Shown here in pieces: positions 28,227-37,770 of a stretch of DNA of 64,000 bases; the stretch's first letter is position 1; each line of letters starts with the position of its first letter. The notes beneath the pieces were generated by a model that was given only the letters and a program-made list of their open reading frames with translations, ran no database searches and was not told the DNA's origin. This DNA is from Porpolomopsis calyptriformis (Eukaryota > Basidiomycota > Agaricomycetes > Agaricales > Hygrophoraceae): contig OX621164.1 of NCBI GenBank assembly GCA_951640195.1, positions 663,098 to 727,097 on the forward strand, read 5' to 3'. The translations under genes were made by a program, and so were the position numbers.

Positions 28227-31200
28227 TCACCTCAGTTCATGCAAGTATACCCTAGCAATATCTTTCTGGAGTCGACTGAGATAGGCAACAAGTTCTCGGC
28301 CAGGTAGGTTTGAGTGATCGAGTGCTTGGATGAGTTGTGTCCGAAGCTATCGGAGCACGAAGCCGGAATAACAGGATGTCAGAAAGAATAAAGAGATGGT
28401 ACTGTACCCTTAATAACGCCTTGCGTCGCTCCGAGATTCTAGTCGATTGACTCCGTTCTTTTTGTTGCGCGTATTGTGCCGCCAAGTTCACGGCAACTCT
28501 CTTACCTTCGACGAGCACGTCGGTAGGGAGGTCCGCAAGTCGAGCGAGTTGGAGGCCTATAGAACCACGAGCAGTTAAGAATAAGAGGGAGAACGAGAGA
28601 GATGACTAGCGCTATACAGACCATAATGACCTTGATCTTCGGCTGTTCCATCCGTAATCCTGAGGTCAAGATCATAGGTAAATTAGCGGTAATGCAGTCA
28701 AAAATATCCAGATCTTTTTATCGGAGCCCACTTATAAAGAAAGTTCATCCCACAACTAGAAACTGATGGCGGGACGCTCTATAAACAACTTGAGCGAAAG
28801 GTGCAAAATTATCATATAGCGTGCTTACGTGCACGGATAGATGCAAACTATAAAGGGTGATGAATGGTCGATGCACCAATTGTTTGTAAAGAGAACAGAC
28901 TCACTTTATCACGGATGGCTGGCGGGAGAGTGTCATGGCAAGCTCATGAAAGTGTCTATCAGTTGGTTGTCAATTTAAGACTTCGACGTCGGCACATAGT
29001 GCATAACATACGTGGCGAAGAAAACGAAACACTCGATATTCCTACAAGTGAGCGGATACAGGTGGACACTGACTTGAGACACTTACTTTCATTTCAATCA
29101 GGCTTTCGGCGATTGCGTGCGCAATGCCAACTCCCTCTATCGGAGACGTACCACGACCTAGTTCGTCAATCAACACCAAAGAGTCGGAGGTCGCGAGACC
29201 TGTCATCCGGACGACATGAACGAATTCTCCATTCGAGCCAATCAGGTTGCATACCTAAGATCATTACTGAGGATGCCATCTCGTTTGCAAATGTGCTCAA
29301 GGTTTTCTCCATGTCGTCCTCATTCGACAGCCTAGTGAGAAGGGCATCATGTATTCTGGCAACCCGTGAAGGTAATGTGAGTGAGGATCAGCAGGCAGCA
29401 ACACTAACGATGGCTCACCTAAAGCTTGCGTACTCAGCGGGCACAAAACACCCACACATGGCCAATACGACCAAAAGACCGACTTGCCGTAGGTAAGTAC
29501 TTTTCCCTGCGAAAATGACTTCATCCTCTCGACCATGTTCGCATTCTAAACAAACCTGACATACTGCGAGCAACAGAGATAAGTTTCTGAAGGTATAACG
29601 AGCCAGCAGAAAAATACTTTTGGCCTTGAATTAACTGGAACGATGAAGAATCATCGCAATAAACGTCGTTCGGAACTAATGTGCCTCCAGACTGCAATCG
29701 CTCCAAAATGGGATGACGGCCTGACTTGATGGCTAAAGTACCGGTAAATTCGGGGCGGACTGGATTGGGTCAGTGCCAAAAATCTCGATGAAATCTGGGA
29801 TAGACCTAACCGTAATTGCGCACTGACGCAAGACATGAGTCAGTGATACCGCCGAAAAGGAATAAAAATGGAATTTTGGATACTTATAGACGCATGGGCA
29901 AAAGACCACAACATATCGACCAAGGCAACCTGCGGGACTATAAATGAAAAATCACAAAAAGGCATGGAACTTGACTTGCCGCTTCGGATGCTTTATACAA
30001 TGCTCCGACGTCTACCAGTACTTGTGCAACAAGGTCTTGAATAAATCTATAGAGGGTGATTGTCAGATAGCGAAGCTGGTCTCTCTATGTCTCTCACTTG
30101 TCACTGAGGATTAACGTTTCGTCTAGCGCATCTTTCATTCGAGCGTTCATTTTTTTCTGGAAGGAGTTCCAGGACATGACGATCTAGAAGAAATCGGTCA
30201 CTCACCAACTCCATCGTAGAAAACATCCATCGTCCCTTCTTCATGGACACGTTAATAAACCCGGGTGGCAATTCGCCATCGAGATCTGTTTTCTTCAACG
30301 TAAAGATGAATCCATTGTCCTGGTAGGATAGTGACATGGGGAGGTCGTGTTCTTCCGATAATTTACGGTTCAGCTGGTAAATGTCGCCGACATTTTCCTT
30401 GAATGTTTCACGAGCAACGTCGAGCAAACGATTACAGCTAGCCTGCGATGCAATCCAATATAAGCCAAATTCTATGGATTAAATTGGTTTGACCTTGACG
30501 GCGTATACGCGAGCATTGACGGCAGCAATCCCGCCCTGAAAGTATGTCAAAAGAGTGATGAAAAGGGGGGTTATTACCCAACCTTGGCAGGTGCGCTTTC
30601 CTCATTCAGACTGCTACACACCAGCTTTTCAATCGCATTCAATCGTTCGTCTGAAAGCATCTAACAAGGAAATAACCATAAAGCTCTGGGCACCCATATT
30701 GAAATGTCAACACCCACAATTCTGATGACCTGCAACAATTGTGACCTGCTCCCGGCGAGAGCTCTTTGCAGGGCTGGTAAGTTCCGGACGAGATTGCGAA
30801 GGTTGAGCATTTGTGAAACGCGAGCAGAAGCTTGCTTGGCTGGGTTAGAAACGCGGGCCTCACTTGCGGCCAGCTTTCGAACGGTCAAGATAGCCGGTAA
30901 ACGTGAATGACGGTTCAGAGGAGGAAGCGACGGTTACCGAGGTTATCAGCTTGTCAAAATCCATTTTGTTCGATGCTTTCAAGGCGTCTTTAATGTCTGT
31001 GAATATTTCTTCTGTTTGCACCAATTCTTTTTGGTTTTCGTGAGTAGAGTGTGTTTCATAGTGGGTGCAAACTTGCCTTCGACTACATCGAGACGTGCGT
31101 CGATCGCACTTTGAGCTATGGAGGAAAAGTTATGGGGTTGAAATAAGACAATCTACCGCCCTACCAGTTATGGGAGAGAGAATGTTAACTCTCAAAAGGC

Positions 31201-32028
31201 GAGACGCCATCGCGGTGAAGGTATGATTCAAAATGCTCATCGTATCTCGGTGAACATGTCGAGCAAAAGCAAAAGAGGGACACACCCAAAGAGGGAGTGA
31301 GTGGATTTCTTTTGAGATATATTGCCGACTAGCTCGAGGTTTCGCGACGTATCGGGGTCAATTAACATCGTGCCTTCGACGGTAACATAGCGAATGCGGA
31401 GAGAACCGGTAGCGTAGCGAGTATTCAGTTTCATTTCTACGTATTTCAAGAGGGAGCATATAGCAGAAAGGGCATAATATCTATCAAATGGGAGATCAGT
31501 CAACATCAGCATTTTCAGTATAGATGCAAACTTTTGTGAGGCCGCGACGAGAGTGGCGGGTAGTTGTTGATCATCAACACCGAGTTGAGCGATAAAGTCG
31601 ATACCACCGCGGTCATTCCAGTACTTTCTAGCCACGGGCTCGATGGGGATCCCAGGAAATTCCTCTCGCATGAATTGAAGCAGCATGGACGGGCAGGATC
31701 CCGCTTTTCCGGAGGCTGGAATATCTGCGGGAGAAAAAGAGGTGTCTGGGACGAGAATAAGGGACGGCCAATGCAGATGCATTTGGTGGAGTGTCTTGAC
31801 GTATGTCTGGCAATCTGCGAGCTTGCGGAGACAAGGAGTGAGCGAGAGTGAAGACGTGAACGGGTGAACGCGAACCTGTACGATCATGACCTGCCCGGTT
31901 TCCCTGTTGAGCGCGGCTAGACCGACTTCGCGAGCGACACCGCGACCCTCGAATACGGCAATGATGTGGTGATCTTCATACGGAGTGGATGCGGCGGTCT
32001 GTGGACGGGCTGTGGTTGGACGGCTCAT
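28227..32028 (-). CDS. MSH4: MutS homolog 4, meiotic crossover protein
   Basis: MSH4 pairs with MSH5 as a sliding clamp that stabilises meiotic recombination intermediates. The start is ATG 32028. The core matches the family: [28 protein letters not shown], the lever/clamp helices around 30700-30900, then the ATPase: Walker [27 protein letters not shown], Walker [14 protein letters not shown], and ATHFHELA. The MutS1 mismatch-recognition domain is absent, as usual for MSH4. Very many short introns; one exon, 29556-29563, is only 8 nt and completes Walker A. The stop is TGA 28227-28229. All exons read in phase under this model. Confidence 0.9.
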
Positions 32029-32063
32029 TGAGTCAAAACAAAGGTCAATAGAGCTCGTCGATC
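32029..32063. promoter_or_regulatory. 35-bp bidirectional gap between MSH4 and mL61 start codons
   Basis: Only 35 bp separate the divergent ATGs, so each gene's promoter must overlap the 5' leader or coding start of the other. A meiotic and a mitochondrial ribosomal gene share this gap. Confidence 0.6.
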
Positions 32064-32607
32064 ATGCGAACGGTCCCTGGCCCTTCGCGTCTGTCCAAGA
32101 TACTGGCCAATCTCAACAGCAGCCCTCGATTGGAAGTGGGCAAATTGCGGGCACTGAGAGTGACATTAGCGGCAAGGAACGACCATTTCGGTGCACGGTG
32201 GGGTTTCTCAACCGCGGTCTAAATTAAATTATTTATTTCGCGTCAGACATTTCATCAAGGAGGAACTGCCTCGAATTCGGTATGTTAATCCGGATCTCGT
32301 CATTGAGGTGACGAAGGTGCCAAAGAGCCCTTCAGATGTATGGAAACCGGAGATGGTGCTTGAATTTGGTGGGTAACGGTCCGCGCGAGCATTCTTCGTT
32401 TATTTCTCGTCGTTTCCAGCCGACGGCACAAAGCAGACGCTCGAGTTGGAGAGGAAATGGTCAACGACGATTGTGAAGGAGCTGATGGATGTCGCCGGCG
32501 ACTCGTCGTGGGAGCAATGGAAAGCTGAAGCACATGCATCCGGACTTGCGGTCGTACCTGGTGAGGAGAAGGAGATGGCTAAAACAAAAGATGATATTAT
32601 ACGCTAA
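32064..32607 (+). CDS. MRP49: Mitochondrial large-subunit ribosomal protein mL61 (MRP49-like)
   Basis: The protein has a thioredoxin-like L51/S25/CI-B8 fold. Exons: 32064-32197, 32247-32368 and 32420-32607, with introns of 49 and 51 nt. The N-terminus (MRTVPGPSRLSKIL) is basic. The segments RHFIKEELPRIRYVNPD and VWKPEMVLEFADGTKQ match the domain shared by mL61, mL43 and the complex I subunit NDUFA2. Assignment among these is by overall pattern; mL61 fits best. The last 11 bp overlap the stop end of GET2 on the other strand. Confidence 0.65.
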
Positions 32608-33388
32608 CATAACCGCTAAACCACACGATGAAGCCAATCCCAACGACAACTGCAGCTAGATCGTCTAGAAACGCGCCAGCCATCTGAATATACTTGAGTC
32701 CGCTGAGAATGATGTTGGGGAGGGGCGGTGGAAGGTAAGGGAGGACGAGGGAGATGAGCCATGGCGGTTGGACAGTGTCCTTGAATTGGATTAGTTGAGG
32801 TCGATTTGAGAGAAGAAAGATACTAACGAAACCAGCAAATATGCGGATGGAGTGCAGAACGATTTGCAATGTGAGGAATGCGACGATAAACGGCTAGGGT
32901 GGAAGGTTAGGCTTGGACGGAGTGAATAAATGTATCCTGACCAGAGTGTCCGTTCCATCTTGGAGATTTCTGCAACAGAGGTCGGACCACGTTCTCCACC
33001 TCGGGTCGTCCGACATCGTTGTCCGTCTCCACAAGACAAAGTACGCGAGCAGGGTCCAGACAGCGAGGAGATGGAGGAGAGGAAGGGCTTTTTGCAAACG
33101 GGTGGGGGCAGCTGGGGGCGTAAAGATGAGAGAGATGGGGACATCGTTGGGCGGCTCTGGAATAAATGGCGGCAAGGAGGATGGCGGCAAGGAGGCTGAA
33201 CGGTGAGGGATATCGGAAAAGGTGGCAAGTGGTGGGTCGCTCGCTGCGAGAGGTGACGGGCTCCTGGTGAGCGGTGTATGTGTGAACCGAGCCGTGTCTT
33301 CAGCTCCTCGAGTGAGTTTCGCTAAACGGTCTGTTCCTCTGCTCAAAATGGCTCTTCGTCGAGCTTCTGCACGGCTTGCAGCGGACAT
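32597..33388 (-). CDS. GET2: GET complex subunit GET2-like ER membrane protein
   Basis: With GET1 it forms the ER receptor that takes tail-anchored proteins from the GET3 ATPase. The N-terminus has the conserved cytosolic basic motif (EARRRAILSRG) followed by DRLAKLTRGA, the region that contacts GET3. A Pro/Ser-rich linker leads to three hydrophobic segments (LLHLLAVWTLLAYFV; the PFIVAFLTLQ region; the AGAFLDDLAAVVVG region). Two introns join the exons (about 32890-32938 and 32780-32825). The stop TAA is 32597-32599. The N-terminal Arg cluster and three C-terminal membrane segments together support the call; primary identity in this family is always low. Confidence 0.72.
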
Positions 33389-33502
33389 GAAGGTGTCGAA
33401 GACGTTGAAGACGGTGAAGGGTTATTTGGTCGAGTTAGACTCATGTTCTCATGTTTAAAAATTGTAAACGAAGGAAAGACAACGGTAAATGTAAATCGAC
33501 AA

Positions 33503-34151
33503 TCAGTCGCTGTGAGTGCGGGTGTGTGTCTCGGCGACGGGGCTAGTAGCCTTTGCTCGCGGTGAGTGACTCATATTGGCGAGGATGGGCTTGAAAATGT
33601 TCAGGTAGGCCAATTGGGCGCCCTGTGAAAAGTATGAGTGGGTGTGAGGAAAAGGGCGGGAGACGTACGCGGAATGCGGGCAGCTGGAGCCAGAGGATGA
33701 AAAGGGTCTTGAATGAATAGTACCAGGGGAAGTAGTATAAAACGACGCGGAGGGCGAAAGACTCGAGAAAGTTGAAGAAACCAAAGACGACCCAATACGT
33801 GAGCCATTGGATGTCGTCTTGCGGGGAGGGAGACTCGATTGCCTTGAACGAGAGGTAGGCGGGCAGGGCCCAGCCGACGAGATTGGAGACAGGCGAGGCG
33901 AGCGGGTTCACAAAGTGGAGGAAGGTGAGGATGAAAAGACCACCGATGACGGCGTATGTTTTGGGCACTTGGGTGCGTTGTTCAAACGCATGGAGCACGG
34001 GGTACTTGGTCAGCTAGAATCCGAATGAATGCATGGCTGCGAGAGAAGAGGAACGAGGACGGACCTCCTTGTCCAGCTGGGATACGTAGTGCTTGGCTTG
34101 GTTAGATGCCTGGATGAAAACCGGGTGCTGTTGCAGTTTTTGAGTAGACAT
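33503..34151 (-). CDS. YOP1: YOP1/REEP ER-shaping protein
   Basis: This TB2/DP1/HVA22 protein bends ER membranes into tubules by wedging hairpins into the outer leaflet. The start is ATG 34151 (MSTQKLQQHPV). Exon 2 encodes the hairpins: YAVIGGLFILTFLHFV, then the family signature WALPAYLSFKAIESP, DDIQWLTYWVVFGFFNF, and FPWYYSFKTLFILWLQLP. A last exon carries the cytosolic tail and ends in TAG-type stop at 33503. Introns are about 50 nt. Length of about 185 residues is typical. It diverges from OST5, 122 bp between ATGs. Confidence 0.9.
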
Positions 34152-34273
34152 CTAGAAGAAACGGTGAGCGTGTGTGCGAGCGAAAAGACGGAGACGAACG
34201 ACGGTGCTGGTGGTAGTGGTGGTGGTGGAGTGAAGGTAAGAGCTGAGGATTGATGACACGTGTTTACATCCCA

Positions 34274-34622
34274 ATGACCAGCTTTCAGTCCATCCAGGTC
34301 CCTCTCCTCCTCGTTCTTCACCCTTAAACTGACTCTGTTTGGCAGGTTTGGCACGCTAGCTTGCCCCCGTTCACGCCGTACATACCCCTCAGTCTTCTGC
34401 CCTACCTCGCACTCGTCCTTCTCGCCTCCACGTTCACCCTCGCCTTCTACTTTTCCACGTCAGCATCCATCCGTTTTTTAATATCAACCCCTGACAGTTT
34501 TTTCTTTCAGATTACCAAAGGACATGATTCCCGTACGCGAATCTGCAGTCGCCTTCACCGCATCCATCCTCGCTGGGTTCGGCATCGTCGCCCTCTTTTG
34601 CACCGTCGGCGTCTATGTCTAG
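34274..34622 (+). CDS. OST5: OST5/TMEM258-like subunit of oligosaccharyltransferase
   Basis: A predicted 82-residue protein from three exons: 34274-34297, 34346-34458 and 34511-34622 (introns 48 and 52 nt). The first exon is only 24 nt. Two membrane segments are visible (LLPYLALVLLASTFTLAFYF and ASILAGFGIVALFCTVGVYV); the second matches the glycine-containing C-terminal helix of TMEM258/OST5, which ends in G[I/V]YV. The family sits in the ER membrane next to STT3. Small size makes the call moderate. The stop codon lies one base from that of the convergent RPA12. Confidence 0.7.
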
Positions 34623-34623
34623 C

Positions 34624-35229
34624 CTAGTTGTTCACTCGCCAGCCATGCTTGCACGCCACGCACTGTGCACCCGTCAATGCGCCGAACCTGCCTTCCGACC
34701 TGTACGTACCGTGTAAAGGATCGTCGAGCCCTCGTCCGCACTCCGCATCTAATTCATCATGAGCATAATAATACCCAGCTTGACTCGTTCTCACCTGGAT
34801 TTCTTTCGAGTAAGCTTCGAGATGTCCGCACTCGGGACACCGTTCAGACACCTTCACCCGTCCTCATCATCATCATCATCGTCAAATCCGTAGAATACTC
34901 ACCAGTAGTCCTCTCGACTTTCCTTCGTGTACCTTCGTCTCCGTCTTTCGCTTTTCTCGCAGCGCAGACGGGAACGCGTCCGGATGTGACCGTGTCGTGA
35001 TCTCCATAGTCTCGTACGCTACCTCCTATCAGAAGGTGAAAGCGAGCGAGCGAACGAACGGACACGTTACGCTTTCCTCTCGCCCACATTGCTCGCACTT
35101 CACCACCACCTCCCCGTCCTTTGGTCTATCCAGAAGTGTACCGCAATCAGCGCAGAACAACAGACTGCCTGTCTCCCATTCAACCTCAGTATCTTCATGC
35201 TCTCACCACTCACCGATTTTGTGTGCCAT
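34624..35229 (-). CDS. RPA12: RNA polymerase I subunit RPA12
   Basis: RPA12 supports RNA cleavage and termination by RNA polymerase I. The 16-nt first exon (35229-35214) gives MAHKI; the next exon supplies the N-terminal zinc ribbon (LFCADCG, VKCEQCG). The C-terminal TFIIS-like ribbon is CPECG, then SADEG with the acidic hairpin, then CVACKHGW; both Zn sites keep all four Cys. Five or six short exons restore a product of about 124 residues, as expected for the family. The stop is 34624-34626. Three CCAAT boxes lie upstream (35286-35340). Confidence 0.9.
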
Positions 35230-35285
35230 AGCAGCGGGAATTATCGGAATAACGATCGTGAGAACCGGGTCCAGTTTCTGCAAGC

Positions 35286-35340
35286 ATAATTCTATTGGGA
35301 CAGATAATTCTATTGGACAGATAATTCTATTGGGGGACAG
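35286..35340 (-). promoter_or_regulatory. Triple tandem CCAAT-box repeat upstream of RPA12
   Basis: Three consecutive units of 18, 17 and 20 bp, each ATAATTCTATTGG plus a variable G-run and ACAG on the plus strand. Read on the RPA12 strand, each contains CCAATAGAATTAT. They lie 57-111 bp upstream of the RPA12 ATG and also in the 3' flank of mL38. CCAAT is the site of the HAP/NF-Y complex. Confidence 0.6.
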
Positions 35341-35404
35341 GCTAGAAATTGTACTGTTGTAGGCTTTGGCTATTGGGGATGGATTATCCCTGATGGAATC
35401 TCCA

Positions 35405-36746
35405 TTATTCTGTACTACGTTGTAGCCTACCTCGGTTGGATTTTGAAGGCCGTAGAAACTTGGGTTCCTCTGTGTCTGCAAGAAATTGAGGTCGTATCCA
35501 AAGCGTGCAAACAGACCCACTCACTCAGCATATTCCGGTAGATATCAGACACCGTTCCATCCCAGACTTCTCTCCACATATGAGCACCTCCCCCAACGGC
35601 CCCATCCAGCCCGTGCTTATCCATGAATCCTCGAACGTCAAACCCCAATCTATCGGCTTCTTTCAGGATCGGTATAGACTCGATCAGAGACTGCTGGGGT
35701 AAAAGCAGAATGACGTATCGATGGTACGGGGTACCTCGTTGAGGATGGGGCGGTACGTATGGCGTATGCGAATTTGGAAGAATTCGGCCAGATGTAATGG
35801 ACGACAACGAGATGTTCGGTCTTGCTCAAATCGTTAATAAATCAGCAGAACCAGATCAAACCCCTTACTGTAGCCAATGAAGGTAGGTTTGGTAACTTTG
35901 GTTCAACTCATCGGGAACGTCTGCAGATGATTCTCAGTGGGAAAGACTGGATGCACCGATGAAAACCAACCGGGGTCAACCATAAGTAACATATACAAGC
36001 GCGTATCCGTGTGGAACGCGTTAGCGTATAACCTGGGTGGATTCACGGTCTGGACGAGTATTCAAACGTATGCCGGGTAGCAAATAATGCACACCGAACC
36101 TGTTCTGGTAACAGATACGTCCCTGGCTCGACTTGCTGGTATCTGCATTTCCTCCTCGGTCGCGATGGAGTGGGAAAAGTGACTCGGAGATCCACAGATG
36201 GATGAAGGGAGGGCAGGACATCCGGTACGACATTCATTTGGTGGATACGTTCCATCTACACCGCCGTTGTCACCCTCACATTCTCAATCCAAGAGCGGAC
36301 TGACCAGTAAATCGAGTGTTCCCTCTTTCCGCCATCGTTGCTCTAGAAGATGGCGGTAGACGGGTTTTGAAAGGTCCGCTAAGCGAAGTCAATTGGAGTG
36401 GTAGGTGGATAGATGGCAACCCACCCATTCCGTTGTTGCACATCCAGCGCACCTCGGGCAAATTTATTTCGCTTTGTACCTCTACAATCGCCAGTTTATC
36501 TCGAAGTGCATTCAAAGCGTGTTCACCGTCAGCCTTCGTTAGAGCAGCTCTCAACTCCTCAGCTTCGCTTTTCAGCCTGGTTGAGTCGTTCTTGATTAAA
36601 TTCAGAGCTTGGTCGTAAGCGGGCAGCACTCCTTTGGCGAGTGGCCGGTTCCATTTTCTGGGTTTATCCAAAGAAATATCCGGACGGGTCGTCTTTCGAG
36701 GACGAGGGTGAGGACGGGCCGCTCGTAACGTGCGTTGAGCCAACAT
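35405..36746 (-). CDS. MRPL35: Mitochondrial large-subunit ribosomal protein mL38 (PEBP fold)
   Basis: The start is ATG 36746 with a basic, presequence-like N-terminus (MLAQRTLRAARPHPRPRK). A helical region (RKWNRPLAKGVLPAYDQAL, EVQSEINLPEVRW) precedes the PEBP-like core: MNVVPDVLPSL, DLRVTFP, VEPGTYLLPEQ, YVPPHPQRGTPYHRYV. Fungal mL38 shares exactly this order. Several short introns are needed; the last joins ...YRNML to a tail with EEPKFLRPSK and the stop TAA at 35405. Member of the mitoribosome central protuberance region. The PEBP ligand pocket has no known catalytic role here. Confidence 0.8.
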
Positions 36747-36818
36747 GTCCGGAGCAGGTTACCACAAACGGAAACTACGAACAATCGTACAAAGAACGAG
36801 AAAAAAAAAAGCAGGATT

Positions 36819-37728
36819 CTAGTGTTTCGGGTCTGCAGACTGTAAATCTTTAAACGCGGACCAGACCCGTCCAACGAATGCATATACATCCCTCGACTGA
36901 TTCAACTGACTGACCAGGAGCGGTAGAGTCGGGAGCGTTGGCGTCGAGGTCATGACTGCAAACAAGCTGTGGGTGGGTCTATGTACACGGAAAAACGGAT
37001 CGCAAACCTTTATACTGTCGTGACGAAACATCGAGCACAAAGCTGTATTCCCGCTCGAGGTCCAATGGATCGATGTGGGAGAAACGGACAAGCAGCTGGT
37101 CCTTCTCGATTCCTTCCACAACACAGCATAGTCTCTGCTCACACGCCGTGAGCTCAGGGGACGTCCCCGCGGCATGAGAATCCAAGGTCAGGCGTTCTTT
37201 ACCCTTCTCTATGACGGGTTGGTGGATGGGGTGAGCAAGAGAGGGAAGCACATACCTCGGCCAAGGTTAGCCCTCGTGGCACGATATTGTTCAATTTCGC
37301 TATCGAAGGACGCGCATTTATCGCGGATAGATGCCAGCTGACGCTTGAATGTGGCAACGGAGAGCTCGGCTACTTTTCTCTCCTCCTGTTCTCTATCCAA
37401 CTCTGAACGGTCACGATTCAGGCTTGACAAACGACTGGGACATGACATGGGCAGAAACCCTACCAGCCAGCAGGTCAATTTCTTTGACTTTGCAAAGATT
37501 GATCTCTGTCTTCATGGCCTGGATTTTCCCCGTTATTCTCTTTCGCTCCCCATTTTGCGTACTCCTCCGCTCGGTGATCACAGACATGGCATGATTCTTG
37601 TAAATTGACACCGCCTTGAGGAAGTTACGCGTAGAGACTTCATACGACTGCAGCCTCAGGTCAATTTGAGGATTCTGCTCTGTCAAAAGGGACGCGAGGT
37701 CGATTTGAGGAACGCGAAAGACGGTCAT
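36819..37728 (-). CDS. SPC25: Kinetochore protein SPC25
   Basis: SPC25 pairs with SPC24 in the NDC80 complex and links microtubules to the inner kinetochore. The start is ATG 37728 (MTVFRVPQIDL). A long coiled coil covers the first half (RLQSYEVSTRNFL, RKRITGKIQAMKTEI, EERKVAELSVATFKRQL). The C-terminal part has the RWD-like globular domain: LTACEQRL, VRFSHIDPLDLEREYSF, then the family tail with LPLLVSQLNQSRDVYAFV. The stop is TAG 36819. Introns are short and in phase. It diverges from DBF2 with 42 bp between ATGs. Confidence 0.8.
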
Positions 37729-37770
37729 GGCTATCGAACACGTGACTCGTTCCTCTCTCTCGTCCTCTTG
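37729..37770. promoter_or_regulatory. 42-bp bidirectional gap between SPC25 and DBF2
   Basis: Both genes act in mitosis (kinetochore attachment and mitotic exit). Their start codons diverge from this gap, so shared control is plausible. I see no clear TATA or cell-cycle box within the 42 bp. Confidence 0.5.
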
